Source of the DNA: Hyphomicrobiales bacterium
GTDB lineage: Bacteria > Pseudomonadota > Alphaproteobacteria > Rhizobiales > Rhizobiaceae
Length of the DNA stretch: 64,000 bases
Direction of reading: 5' to 3'
Assembly (NCBI GenBank): GCA_026400435.1
Contig: JAPLOZ010000045.1
Span: 1 to 64,000, forward strand
Shown here: positions 41,933 to 50,662 of the stretch, piece by piece
Position numbering within the stretch: position 1 is the first letter of the stretch
Layout of the letters: the number at the start of each line of letters is the position of its first letter
Notes under the pieces: generated by a model
Seen by the model: the letters and a program-made list of their open reading frames with translations, nothing else
Database searches by the model: none
Told to the model about the DNA's origin: nothing
Translations under genes and position numbers: made by a program

Positions 41933-42937
41933 TCAGCCAGCCCGCTTTGCCACAGACTGCATCGCCGCGACAATGGCTTCCGCCGTCGAACGCGGCTCGG
42001 ACCCGACGGTGACCTTGAACGTCGGCATCGAGGACGCGAGGCCTGCAAGGCCTGCAAAACGACGTCGGTGCGATGCCAATATCCCGGTCTTTCCGGTGCG
42101 TACGTTGTCGGCGGCAAGCGAAACCAGGGTGTCGGTCTGGCTGATGGTCTGGGCCTTACTCTTGACGAGGTCGCCGCGTTCGAGAAGGAAAATCCCGCCG
42201 ACCGGCCGGCGGGCAATGCCCTCTACACGGATCTGCTCAGCCAGATCGGCACGGGCGACCGCGCGTTCGTCCTCGTCGTTCCAGTCGCCCTTCAGGTGCG
42301 GCGCAACCCAGGGCAGCAATTGGGCGGTTCTGCGGTGGACCTTGAGATCGCGTGGCAGGCCCCAGGCCGAAACCGAACGCCCATCCTGCCTGATCACCAT
42401 CGAATCGTCCGAACACAGACCGAAGCCACCTTCGGCCAGAGCGAGCGACGTCGTCGTCTTGCCGGTGCCGCTGCGCGCAAAAACAAGCACCTGTTCGTCA
42501 CTTCCAGGCAGGGTCAACCCGGCGGAATGCAGAAGAAACTGACCCGACGCGTCGATGGCGGCATCGATCGCCAGCATGCCGGCGGTGGCGCCAACTCGAG
42601 AAATGCTGCCTGGGGAAACCACTATTTCGGCACTCTGCCGGTCCGGGTACAGAGCGAGCGAAATGTGGCCCGGAAACAGGAGATGCATATTGCCGCCGTC
42701 ATCGGCATAGACGCAGTCGCCCTCCCAGAAAATCTGCCCCTCATAGACCACCGTCGCTGTTGCGGGGATCGGGTCGGGCACGCCTTCCCTGAGGCGCAGC
42801 GTGAACGCAGGCACCGTGTCGACGGTCGGTTCAATCGCCAACCCCATCAACAGTCCCGAGAATCGGTCAACCAAATGCTCCGCATCCGCTTCGACCCGCA
42901 GGACCGGGCCGATCAAGTCGAAGTGCCGGGCCATCAA
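41933..42937 (-). CDS. HPr-kinase-like protein in a RiPP-type gene set
   Basis: A 334-residue protein with a P-loop VFARSGTGKTTTSLALA (Walker A residues 154-161) followed by GFGLCSDDSMVI with an Asp pair at 177-178. This is the HprK-related kinase pattern. No phosphotransferase-system genes lie nearby. Instead it follows a lasso-B2-like and a PqqD-like gene, each overlapping by four bases. In paeninodin-type lasso clusters an HprK homolog phosphorylates the precursor peptide, so a peptide-kinase role is a fair inference. The N-terminal 130 residues are of unclear fold. Confidence 0.7.
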   Translation of the reverse strand: MMARHFDLIGPVLRVEADAEHLVDRFSGLLMGLAIEPTVDTVPAFTLRLREGVPDPIPATATVVYEGQIFWEGDCVYADDGGNMHLLFPGHISLALYPDRQSAEIVVSPGSISRVGATAGMLAIDAAIDASGQFLLHSAGLTLPGSDEQVLVFARSGTGKTTTSLALAEGGFGLCSDDSMVIRQDGRSVSAWGLPRDLKVHRRTAQLLPWVAPHLKGDWNDEDERAVARADLAEQIRVEGIARRPVGGIFLLERGDLVKSKAQTISQTDTLVSLAADNVRTGKTGILASHRRRFAGLAGLASSMPTFKVTVGSEPRSTAEAIVAAMQSVAKRAG

Positions 42938-43380
42938 TGCACCATTCCTTGGGCCGGCGAGCGATGCACGAAGATCGTCACCTGGTCGCCCAGCCGATCG
43001 CCGACGACCGGCTGGCCGTCAAGGCAAACCCAGCAATGCGCGGCGATGCGGTCCTTTGCGACGGACGCCGGTTCCACGGCGAAATGCAGCTCGGGAGCGT
43101 AACCGGCCCTGCTCAGAAACTCGAACCCGAGCAGACCTTCCCGAAGGCATCGCCGATCGCGCATCAGCAAGGGCCTGCGCACTGATTTGCGCACCCGCCG
43201 CGCGATATACTCAGCGGCGAGGCCAGGATAGTCGCTGCGGCCTTCCGGAGAGGCCATGGCGAGAATTTGGTCGAGCGGCTTGCCCGAAACGCGCCAGGGC
43301 AGCGAACGGGCGGCCAGCCACAGGTCGAGGCGAAACCTGCAGACGGACAGCAAACTGACGAAACCCTGGCTTCCGCTCAT
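42934..43380 (-). CDS. Lasso-peptide B2-like transglutaminase-fold leader peptidase
   Basis: A 148-residue protein matching the B2 / transglutaminase-core-3 family. The likely nucleophile Cys78 is in RDRRCLREGLLGFEFL, the His in RIAAHCWVCLDG (His115), and an acidic residue follows in GQPVVGD. In lasso pathways B2 removes the leader peptide together with a PqqD-like B1. Both neighbors overlap it by four bases, so the three proteins are likely made together. No lasso cyclase (asparagine-synthetase homolog) is visible in the window. Confidence 0.75.
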   Translation of the reverse strand: MSGSQGFVSLLSVCRFRLDLWLAARSLPWRVSGKPLDQILAMASPEGRSDYPGLAAEYIARRVRKSVRRPLLMRDRRCLREGLLGFEFLSRAGYAPELHFAVEPASVAKDRIAAHCWVCLDGQPVVGDRLGDQVTIFVHRSPAQGMVH

Positions 43381-43652
43381 GCGCCGCCGACGATGACGCC
43401 TTCCTGCTTCAGATTTTCGGCCAGCTCGGCCATGTCCGCTTCAAGAACACCCCGATCGACCTCGTATTCGATGGCCAGCAGATCGACGATGTCGCCCAGC
43501 GAGCGCTTTCCATCGACATGGCGAAGAAAAGCTTCTGATGTGTCGTTGCAGGAGTAGAGTTGTCCGCTGTCGGCCAACAGAACTACCGCGCCATCACCTA
43601 CGGACTGGAACGAAGCCACGGGCGACAAAGAAAGTATCTCGTTCAGCGACAC
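43377..43652 (-). CDS. PqqD-like RiPP recognition element (B1-like) protein
   Basis: A 91-residue stand-alone PqqD-fold protein that in known systems binds the leader of a ribosomal peptide and presents it to modifying enzymes. After a beta strand VVLLADSGQLYSCNDTSEAFL comes the helical part LGDIVDLLAIEYEVD and LEADMAELAENLKQEGVI, the typical PqqD pattern. GTG 43652 is chosen because AGAGGGA lies eight bases upstream and the length fits. The longer frame begins at GTG 43694. It overlaps the B2-like gene by four bases. Confidence 0.75.
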   Translation of the reverse strand: MSLNEILSLSPVASFQSVGDGAVVLLADSGQLYSCNDTSEAFLRHVDGKRSLGDIVDLLAIEYEVDRGVLEADMAELAENLKQEGVIVGGA

Positions 43653-43833
43653 CGGTCGTTCCCTCTTCAGGCGCGGCCGCAATATTGCCGCCACGGAGTT
43701 GCCCTCGTCCCGTCAGCCAATTAGTTGTCGCCTGCCTGAAGGTCAATCTCAAGGCGAATTTGCTTCGCCACCCAGGCATGACGACTGTGTGAAATATGCA
43801 ACTTGCCGCCAGACCCGCCTCGAATGGATTTCC

Positions 43834-44853
43834 TTGTCTTTGAGCGAACCAACCGAAGTCCCGGGCAAGCCACTGAAGGCCGTGTTCTTTGTCGACCTGC
43901 GCGCCACCACGGGCCCAATGATCCGCGCATGGCTGGAAAGTGGCCATCTGGTCACGGCGGTGGTCATTTATCGTCAGAAGTTGCCCCACCCTCTCGCACA
44001 GCCGGTTCGCTGGCTTGCGCTTCAATGGTCGATCCTCAGACTTTTGCGACGCCGCGCCATCCCGATCGTCAAACCCAGCGCGCCCCTGGACTGGGCGAAG
44101 CTGAGCGCGACGTTGGCCAAGAAAAGCCCGGACGTGGCGATCACCTACGGTTTCATGCGCCGCGTACCGCAAACCATCCGCGAAATCTTCCCGAAGGGGT
44201 CGCTGAACTTTCACCCTGCCCTGCTGCCGCACTACCGGGGACCCCAACCTCTCCACTGGCTGGCGATCCACGACGCCTGGCGCGATTTCGGGGGCGTCAC
44301 GCTGCACGAAATGACCGACGGTTTCGACGAAGGAGCGATCGTGGCGCAGGCGGCGATGGCGGACCTCCCAAAGCCGGCGGGCGATCCCGCCACCTTTCTC
44401 ATCGACGCGCTCGCAACGATGACACGCGAAGTCATCCCGCGCTATTGCGCAGGTGAAATCACAGCCTGGCCACAACCTGCCGGCGAGTATTTCTACGCCC
44501 GCGGCGATTATCCCGAGCAGATCGTCCAGCCGCAATGGACCAGGGACTACCTGCGGGCGCTTTGCGCAATCATCCGCAAGCGCCCGGGCGTCACCATCAG
44601 CATTTTCGGCAAGCGGGTCCGCCTGCAAGGAGAAGCCGGAGTGATAGGGCCGCCGGATGGCCGGCCGGCAAGCATGAAACTGAATTCCGTGGAGTTCGAC
44701 CTTGCGGATTGCCGCGTACGGTACCGCCGACGCACGCCGTTCAACCGGGTCATCAATTTCATCGACGGGCTGCCACGGCGCTTCCGACGTTCCTACCGGA
44801 AACTGCCAATCCGGCTCGGGCCATTTGCTTCAACCGGCGCAAAGGCCGACTAG
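43834..44853 (+). CDS. Formyltransferase-family protein (sugar N-formyltransferase-like)
   Basis: Belongs to the N10-formyltetrahydrofolate-dependent formyltransferase fold: KSPDVAITYGFMRRVP, then the signature SLNFHPALLPHYRGPQPLHW with the Asn-His pair, and GGVTLHEMTDGFDEGAIVAQ with the catalytic Asp. A C-terminal domain resembles that of methionyl-tRNA formyltransferase, but the neighborhood is polysaccharide genes, so an amino-sugar substrate is more likely. The start is unresolved. The fold begins about 12 codons after TTG 43834; the open frame reaches 43699 without a convincing ribosome site. Its 3' end overlaps the convergent dehydrogenase gene by four bases. Confidence 0.7.
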   Translation: MSLSEPTEVPGKPLKAVFFVDLRATTGPMIRAWLESGHLVTAVVIYRQKLPHPLAQPVRWLALQWSILRLLRRRAIPIVKPSAPLDWAKLSATLAKKSPDVAITYGFMRRVPQTIREIFPKGSLNFHPALLPHYRGPQPLHWLAIHDAWRDFGGVTLHEMTDGFDEGAIVAQAAMADLPKPAGDPATFLIDALATMTREVIPRYCAGEITAWPQPAGEYFYARGDYPEQIVQPQWTRDYLRALCAIIRKRPGVTISIFGKRVRLQGEAGVIGPPDGRPASMKLNSVEFDLADCRVRYRRRTPFNRVINFIDGLPRRFRRSYRKLPIRLGPFASTGAKAD

Positions 44854-46124
44854 AGACGCCCGTCGGTTTCGTCTTTTCCAAACAGGCCTTTGACGTCATA
44901 GAGCACGCAGTCTGCCCTTCCGAAGGCGCGAACGCCAGCAACGCCCTTCTGCCTGAACTGCTCGTGTCCGACCGCGACGATCACCGCGTCGTAAGTTCCG
45001 TCGACCGGGGTCGATACGAAGTCCAGATCGGCCGCATGCGCGCGCGTTCCGGGCGGAACCCATGGGTCCCATACCTGGACCTTCGCGTTGAACTCCGTCA
45101 GTTCCCGGACAATGTCTATCGCCTTCGAATTGCGGGTGTCCGGGCAGTTTTCCTTGAACGCCACGCCCATGACCAGAATGCGGCTTCCCACGACAGGAAA
45201 CCCTCGCTTCATCATGAGCCGCGCGACCTGATCCGCCACGAAGCGGCCCATCCCGTCGTTGATGCGCCGCCCCGCGAGGATCACTTCCGGATGATAGCCA
45301 GCCTCCTGCGCCTTGTGGGTGAGGTAGTACGGGTCCACGCCAATGCAGTGCCCGCCGACCAGACCGGGCCTGAACGGCAGGAAGTTCCATTTGGTCTGCG
45401 CGGCGGCAAGCACCTCCAGGGTATCGATGCCCAGCCTGTTGAAGATGATGGCCAGTTCATTCATCAGCGCGATGTTGAGATCGCGCTGCGTATTCTCGAT
45501 GACCTTGGCGGCCTCGGCCACTTCGATCGAACTTGCGCGGTGGGTGCCCGCCTGGACGATCGAACGATACAGCCCGTCGATCGCGGCGGCGGCCTCGGGC
45601 GTCGAGCCGGAGGTGACCTTGACGATGCTCGTCAGTCGGTGCGTCCGGTCGCCGGGGTTGGCTCGCTCGGGACTGTAGCCAACGAAAAAATCCTCGTTCA
45701 GCCTCAAACCGGAGTGCTGTTCGAGCAGCGGCACGCAAACCTCGCGGGTGCAACCCGGATAGACCGTGGATTCATAGATCACCACGCCGCCCTTGCGCAG
45801 CGCCTTGCCGACGGTTTCGCTGGCGAGGATCAGCGGCGCAAGATCCGGCCGGTTGGCCTTGTCGATCGGTGTCGGCACGGTGACGATGAAGATGCCGCAG
45901 CCCAGCAGGACCTCGGCATTGTCGGTGAACTCGATCTGGCCGGCATCGGCAAGATCCGCCGGGTCGACTTCAAGCGTTTCGTCGCTCCCGGAGCGCAACT
46001 CCGCGATGCGCGCCGGCCTGATGTCGAAGCCGACGACCTGCCGCGTTCTCGCAAATTCCATTGCCAGCGGCAGGCCGACATAGCCAAGCCCTATGACCGC
46101 GATCTTCTTGCCGTCGAGGTTCAT
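44850..46124 (-). CDS. tviB: TviB-like nucleotide-sugar 6-dehydrogenase
   Basis: Oxidizes C6 of a UDP-sugar to a uronic acid using two NAD. The 424-residue enzyme begins with the Rossmann motif KKIAVIGLGYVGLPLA. Other signatures are STVYPGCTREV and the catalytic Cys loop GLVGGHCIGVDPYYLTHKAQ. GFDIRPARIAELRSGSDETLEV resembles TviB/WbpO enzymes that act on UDP-GlcNAc rather than UDP-glucose; that preference is inferred. It is last in the minus-strand arm, overlapping the epimerase gene by four bases. The pair would supply an acidic sugar to the polymer. Confidence 0.88.
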   Translation of the reverse strand: MNLDGKKIAVIGLGYVGLPLAMEFARTRQVVGFDIRPARIAELRSGSDETLEVDPADLADAGQIEFTDNAEVLLGCGIFIVTVPTPIDKANRPDLAPLILASETVGKALRKGGVVIYESTVYPGCTREVCVPLLEQHSGLRLNEDFFVGYSPERANPGDRTHRLTSIVKVTSGSTPEAAAAIDGLYRSIVQAGTHRASSIEVAEAAKVIENTQRDLNIALMNELAIIFNRLGIDTLEVLAAAQTKWNFLPFRPGLVGGHCIGVDPYYLTHKAQEAGYHPEVILAGRRINDGMGRFVADQVARLMMKRGFPVVGSRILVMGVAFKENCPDTRNSKAIDIVRELTEFNAKVQVWDPWVPPGTRAHAADLDFVSTPVDGTYDAVIVAVGHEQFRQKGVAGVRAFGRADCVLYDVKGLFGKDETDGRL

Positions 46125-47152
46125 TGCGCCTGCAGCCCCGATGACGGCTGGACGTCGCTCAAGTACCAGTCAACGAATTGTCTGAGCCCGTCATGGATGT
46201 CGGTGTCGGGGCTGTAGCCTGTCAGCGCTTTCAGCAGCGCTGGCGAACCAGCAGTACGCACGACATCGCCCTGCTGCACGGGCAGCAGGTTCAGAATGGC
46301 CTTCTTGCCGAGAAGTTCCTCGATCGCCTCGATGTAGCGCATCAGGCCGATCGTCTTGCCGCCCGCGATGTTGACTTCGCGATACGGCGCGATCGCGGAC
46401 AGCGTATCATCGACGCCTTGCGCGCTCACCGGCTCGCCAAGACGCGGTACGCAGTCGACAATACGCGATACCGCCTCGACGAGATCGCCGACATAGGTGA
46501 AGTCGCGCTGGTGGATACCGTTGCCGAACACGTCAATCGGCCTGTCGTTCACTATGGCGCGGACGAACTTGTAGAGCGACATGTCGGGGCGGCCGTAGGG
46601 ACCGTAAACGGTAAAGAAGCGGCATACGGTGGTCGGGATGGCGAACAGATGCGCGTAGGAATGCGCCATCACCTCGCCGGCCTTCTTGGACGCGGCATAG
46701 AGCGAGACAGGCCGGTCGGTCGGGTCTGTCTCGACGAATTCGGGCTTGTCCGACATGCCATAGACCGAACTGGTCGAGCTGAAGATGAAATGCTTTGGCT
46801 TCAGCGCCCTGCAAACTTCAAGCACGTTCACCATGCCAAGCAGGTTGGAGTTGGCATAGGAGTGCGGCTTCTCGAGGCTGTAGCGCACACCAGCCTGGGC
46901 GGCGAGATGGACGACGACGTCGGGCGCAGCCTTGCCGGCGGCCTCATTGAGCGCGGCTGCGTCTTCCAGCATCGCCTCGACCGCGGAAAACGCGGGATTT
47001 CTGGAAAGCAGCGCGTGCCGCTCCCGCTTCAACTCGACATCGTAGTACGGCGTGATGCCGTCATATCCAACCACGCTGTGGCCATCGGCCAAAAGCCGTG
47101 CGGCCAGATGAAATCCTATGAAGCCGGCCGTTCCGGTGACGAAGAATTTCAT
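46121..47152 (-). CDS. lpsL: UDP-uronate 4-epimerase (LpsL-like)
   Basis: A 343-residue extended short-chain dehydrogenase. NAD motif VTGTAGFIGFHLAARLL, catalytic Ser in FSSTSSVYG and the YxxxK pair in LYAASKKAGE are intact. TTVCRFFTVYGPYGRPDMSLYKF is typical of UDP-glucuronate 4-epimerases such as Sinorhizobium LpsL. If the adjacent dehydrogenase makes UDP-GlcNAc uronate, the product could be the GalNAc uronate instead. The start at 47152 overlaps the FkbM gene stop by four bases; longer frames are shadow. Confidence 0.88.
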   Translation of the reverse strand: MKFFVTGTAGFIGFHLAARLLADGHSVVGYDGITPYYDVELKRERHALLSRNPAFSAVEAMLEDAAALNEAAGKAAPDVVVHLAAQAGVRYSLEKPHSYANSNLLGMVNVLEVCRALKPKHFIFSSTSSVYGMSDKPEFVETDPTDRPVSLYAASKKAGEVMAHSYAHLFAIPTTVCRFFTVYGPYGRPDMSLYKFVRAIVNDRPIDVFGNGIHQRDFTYVGDLVEAVSRIVDCVPRLGEPVSAQGVDDTLSAIAPYREVNIAGGKTIGLMRYIEAIEELLGKKAILNLLPVQQGDVVRTAGSPALLKALTGYSPDTDIHDGLRQFVDWYLSDVQPSSGLQAQ

Positions 47153-48411
47153 ACGGACGGCCCCATCGGGACCAGAAGGTAATTTGCGTGTCCCTTGTCG
47201 GTGAAGATGCGCGAGACGCTGTAGCGCGCCGTCTTCAACCATGCGCAGAACGCAGATGTGTTGTGGTTCGCCACCTCGATGAAGATCATCGGCCGCCATC
47301 GCCCGATGGTATCCTCCGCACCCGAAAGAACCTGCATCTCCATCCCCTCGACGTCGATCTTCAGAAGATCGACAGGTGCCGATAGCATCGAATCCAGCGT
47401 CGCGACAACGATGTCTCCATGCGGATCGGAGCGCAGACCCGTCGCGCCGAGCCCTCCCCGCTCCGAAAACACCAGGCGGGCCCTGCCCGCGCGATCAGAG
47501 ACCCCTATCAGGAGCTTGCCCAAATCGACTGTGCGCAGACCGTTGCGCGCGACGGTCGCACGCAACACATCGGCGGCTGCGGGAAGCGGTTCGAACGGCG
47601 TAACGCTGGAGGCACGCATCGGCCCGGCAAAGAACACCGTGTGGTTGCCGGTGTTGGCACCAACATCCACGACACGGGCGCCCGGCCTCACGACCTTGCG
47701 CAGTTCCTCCAGCTCCATCGCCTCGAAGAACAGGCCGCGCGACTGTTCGCGTTCGATGCCGGCATTCCGCCCGGTGTAGGGCAGATGGTATGTGGCGTCG
47801 CCATGGATGACCGGCAGGTAAACTGGCTGTTGCAAAAGCCGGCGAAGAATTTCTGCCTTGCCATCGGCGTCCACGGGCTGCGGCTCGACCGAAATATGCA
47901 GGACAGGTTGCGCCGACTTGAGGCAGCGGGCGCTGTCCCAGAGATCAAACAGATAGTCGAGCCGCCAATGACGGCTTTTGGCGGCGACGCGATGCAGGCT
48001 CCGGGCGGCGGTTTCCGTGCGCACCAGATGCGCATCAGGCATCCACCAGTTGAGAAGCGCGTGCGGCAGACGATCGGCCGTATCGAAAGCGAGCCTGCTC
48101 AGCCTCGAAACCGCTTCGCTGCTGCCCGGCACATGCGCGGACCCGAAAATCGCGTCGAACAGATCGAGGCCGGGTGCAAAAAGATCGAGTGAATCGTCGG
48201 CAAGCCGCTCGCCCGCGCCAAGCGCAAGCATCCAGCCAGCGCCGGCCCGCCGCGCAAGGTCGACGGCCCCGAGCTGCGCATCCAGCGAGGCCGGATTGTA
48301 GCCCGGCAATTTCAGCGAATGGACCGCGCCAAACGCGCCGTTGCCAGCTAGCCTGGTACCCCCATCGCCTGACGGCGAGACGATCGCCATGGTGTTTTCG
48401 ACGGCGTTCAA
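47149..48411 (-). CDS. FkbM-type methyltransferase with an N-terminal extra domain
   Basis: The C-terminal half (about residues 225-420) is a FkbM methyltransferase. SAM motif I reads VVDVGANTGNHTVFFAG, and LKIDVEGMEMQVLSGAED is the family hallmark. The N-terminal 220 residues form a separate domain with GWMLALGAGERLADD and LDLFDAIFGSAHVPG, reminiscent of GT2-like glycosyltransferase strands but without a convincing DxD. A two-domain glycan-modifying enzyme is likely; the methyl acceptor may be a sugar of the polymer. It overlaps both neighbors by four bases. Confidence 0.75.
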   Translation of the reverse strand: MNAVENTMAIVSPSGDGGTRLAGNGAFGAVHSLKLPGYNPASLDAQLGAVDLARRAGAGWMLALGAGERLADDSLDLFAPGLDLFDAIFGSAHVPGSSEAVSRLSRLAFDTADRLPHALLNWWMPDAHLVRTETAARSLHRVAAKSRHWRLDYLFDLWDSARCLKSAQPVLHISVEPQPVDADGKAEILRRLLQQPVYLPVIHGDATYHLPYTGRNAGIEREQSRGLFFEAMELEELRKVVRPGARVVDVGANTGNHTVFFAGPMRASSVTPFEPLPAAADVLRATVARNGLRTVDLGKLLIGVSDRAGRARLVFSERGGLGATGLRSDPHGDIVVATLDSMLSAPVDLLKIDVEGMEMQVLSGAEDTIGRWRPMIFIEVANHNTSAFCAWLKTARYSVSRIFTDKGHANYLLVPMGPSV

Positions 48412-49220
48412 ACCCTTGCCCCGATCTTTCCCGGCGCGATGGCGTGATCCGCTTCATCGGCGGTTTCGGCCCGACGGAAATTGTCGTGATAGACAACGAG
48501 CGGCCCGGCTATCGGACCGCTCGCATAGACGCCGAGCTTGAAATACGGGCCGCTGACCTGGCTGCGATAGCCAAGCGGTCCGCGAAACGTAAACATCGGC
48601 GCACCGTCAAGACATGCGTCGATCTCGGTGTCACCCATCCGCGACCATCGTATGCGGAAGCCAAAATCGAGCCATGTTGCGAGTGCGATCGAGGCGATCC
48701 GATGAAAAGCGTATCGCTTGTCCGGGTCGGGCGAGGCAATTTCAGCGAATGCGCCGGTGAAATGGAGCGCACCGTCGAGATAGCGGATAGCCAGCGGCGG
48801 CTTGCCCGAGGGGTCGCCAAGCTCGGCCTGATCATGCCACTGCGCAAGAACCACCCCGACGCCATCAGGCGGTGCAAAGTCGGGCGGAAGGTATGTCGAG
48901 AAGCTGTACCACGTGTCGGTCTCGAAAGGCGCATTGTACCAGTCACGCAACTCGGCGCGAAACCCTTGCGAAACTTCGTCGCCGGGCCTGATTTCAAACC
49001 GGCAGGCCTTCGACCCGCTGCGCACGACGTCGCTCTGGATCACCGCCGAATAGGGTTTGGCTAGCCGCCGCACACTCCAGCCATCGAAAGTCCCGTTCTC
49101 GAAGTCGAGACTGACCGAGCGGGCGCCGCGCGGGTCGGAGGCTATTGCCCGTGCGATCTCCAAATGTTCGTCGAGCGTACGCCCGGACGCGGCGATGCGC
49201 TCGGCATCTGTCTTGGCCAT
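48408..49220 (-). CDS. Heparin-lyase-I-like polysaccharide lyase
   Basis: A 270-residue beta-jelly-roll protein of the heparin lyase I-like family. Seen: FENGTFDGWSVRR, SQGFRAELRDWYNAP (the RxELR-type strand), WYSFSTYLPPDF and VVLAQWHDQAEL. Such lyases cleave uronate-containing polymers by beta-elimination, consistent with a locus that makes uronic acids. No signal peptide is visible, which is odd for a lyase acting on an exported polymer. It could act on intermediates or be exported otherwise. It is the first gene of the minus-strand arm. Confidence 0.75.
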   Translation of the reverse strand: MAKTDAERIAASGRTLDEHLEIARAIASDPRGARSVSLDFENGTFDGWSVRRLAKPYSAVIQSDVVRSGSKACRFEIRPGDEVSQGFRAELRDWYNAPFETDTWYSFSTYLPPDFAPPDGVGVVLAQWHDQAELGDPSGKPPLAIRYLDGALHFTGAFAEIASPDPDKRYAFHRIASIALATWLDFGFRIRWSRMGDTEIDACLDGAPMFTFRGPLGYRSQVSGPYFKLGVYASGPIAGPLVVYHDNFRRAETADEADHAIAPGKIGARV

Positions 49221-49456
49221 TGAGCAGCGTTCCCCAGAGGCAGAAACGAATCTCGTGCCGCGAGCCCAGCGCTCGCCGCGCAGCCGATCATTTAAGCCCT
49301 TGTGTGCATGTGCGAAAGGGCTTCCGGCAAGAACATTGCGTCAAGCTGCCTCCGGTCTGGACCTATTCCCAAAAGCCCGCTTGCCGTCTATTGGTAGCCG
49401 TGCCTCAACACGACTTTCCGGTTGCGCGGCAAGGTAAGACTAAGCGGGATCATTGT
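49221..49456. promoter_or_regulatory. Divergent promoter region of the polysaccharide locus
   Basis: 236 non-coding bases feed both arms. An exact 8-bp inverted repeat AAGCCCTT (49294-49301) / AAGGGCTT (49316-49323) with a 14-base spacer lies near its middle and is a candidate regulator site. No other gene is supportable here. Confidence 0.45.
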
Positions 49457-50662
49457 ATGCGTGACGGAGTCAAGCAGGCCAACCGCGCCCCGCATATTCT
49501 TCTGTACAGCCACGATACTTTCGGGCTGGGGCATCTGCGCCGGTCGCGCACCATCGCGGAAGCCCTGGTTTCGGCTTTCCCGGGTTCGTCGGCGCTGATC
49601 CTGACCGGCTCGCCGGTCGCCGGTCGCTTTACCTTCCCGCCGGGCGTCGACCACATCCGGATGCCGGGCGTCGTGAAAACCGTCGATGCCGACTACATCT
49701 CGGAATCCCTGAACATGGACATCGAGCAGACGACAGCGCTCAGGGCCAGCGTCATCCTCGCGGCGGCGGTGACCTTCAACCCGGACCTCGTGATCGTCGA
49801 CAAGGAACCCGGCGGGTTTCGCGGCGAACTGACGACCACCCTCGAAATCCTCAAGGAAATGGGTCGCGCCAAGATCGTACTCGGCATTCGCGACATACTG
49901 GATTCTCCGGAGGCATTGACCCTGGAATGGGAGCGCAAGGGCGCGCTTGAAACCGCCGACCGCTTCTACGACCAGTTCTGGATCTATGGCGACCAGAGCA
50001 TCTACAACCCGCTGCAGAGCCTGGATCTCTCCGACGACTTCAAGCGGCGTATGCACTATACCGGCTACCTCCGGCGCGTCGTGCCCACCGATGCGCCCTC
50101 CGCGCTGCCGAACTCGCCCTATGTGCTTGTCACCCCCGGCGGCGGTGGCGACGGCGAGGCATTGGTCGACTGGATACTCAGCGCCTACGAAAAAGACCCG
50201 GCGCTCGAGCCCCACGCGCTGATCGTTTACGGTCCATTTCTCAATGGCGAGCGCCGAGCCGCTTTCGACCAGCGGGTCGCGGCGCTTGAGCCACGGGTGA
50301 CAGCGGTTGGCTTCGACTCCCGGATCGAGGGACTTATGCAGAACGCGGTCGGCGTGGTCGCCATGGGGGGCTACAACACGTTCTGCGAGATCCTGTCCTT
50401 CGACTGCCGCGCGATCATTGCGCCAAGGACGGTGCCGCGCATGGAACAGCACATCCGCGCATCGGTCGCCGAGGACCTTGGGCTGATAAGGATGCTCGAC
50501 CGCGACCGTGACGGGACCGGCCCCGAGGTCATGGCCCGCGCGATCCGCGAGTTGCCCTTCCAGAACCAGCCATCCGGCAAGGCTCCGCCCGGTTTCATGG
50601 ACGGACTCGACAAGATCATTGAACTTGCCGGTACGCTGATCAAGGCGCCCGCCGCTCCATGA
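49457..50662 (+). CDS. MurG-like glycosyltransferase (GT-B fold)
   Basis: A 401-residue protein with a GT-B fold. N-terminal strand HILLYSHDTFGLGHLRRSRTIAEAL includes a GxGHLxRS loop like MurG. The C-terminal domain holds VLVTPGGGGDGEALVDW and the sugar-nucleotide site VVAMGGYNTFCEILSF then IIAPRTVPRMEQHIRA. Start 49457 follows AAGCGGGA; the frame reaches back to 49145 across the promoter and the lyase gene without support. A paralog with the same loop lies at 53587. It is the first gene of the six-gene plus-strand arm. Confidence 0.8.
   Translation: MRDGVKQANRAPHILLYSHDTFGLGHLRRSRTIAEALVSAFPGSSALILTGSPVAGRFTFPPGVDHIRMPGVVKTVDADYISESLNMDIEQTTALRASVILAAAVTFNPDLVIVDKEPGGFRGELTTTLEILKEMGRAKIVLGIRDILDSPEALTLEWERKGALETADRFYDQFWIYGDQSIYNPLQSLDLSDDFKRRMHYTGYLRRVVPTDAPSALPNSPYVLVTPGGGGDGEALVDWILSAYEKDPALEPHALIVYGPFLNGERRAAFDQRVAALEPRVTAVGFDSRIEGLMQNAVGVVAMGGYNTFCEILSFDCRAIIAPRTVPRMEQHIRASVAEDLGLIRMLDRDRDGTGPEVMARAIRELPFQNQPSGKAPPGFMDGLDKIIELAGTLIKAPAAP

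Noticed and set aside
41933-42937. Classical HPr kinase/phosphorylase of the phosphotransferase system
   Set aside because: No HPr, EIIA or two-component genes lie nearby, and the N-terminal region is unlike HprK. The linkage to B1/B2-like genes points to a peptide kinase-like role.
43653-43833. Search for a RiPP precursor next to the PqqD-like gene
   Set aside because: Short frames on both strands lack a YxxPxL leader motif and a ribosome site, so none was called.
49145-49456. N-terminal extension of the first MurG-like glycosyltransferase
   Set aside because: It crosses the divergent promoter and overlaps the lyase gene. The family starts at the ATG at 49457, next to an AAGCGGGA sequence.
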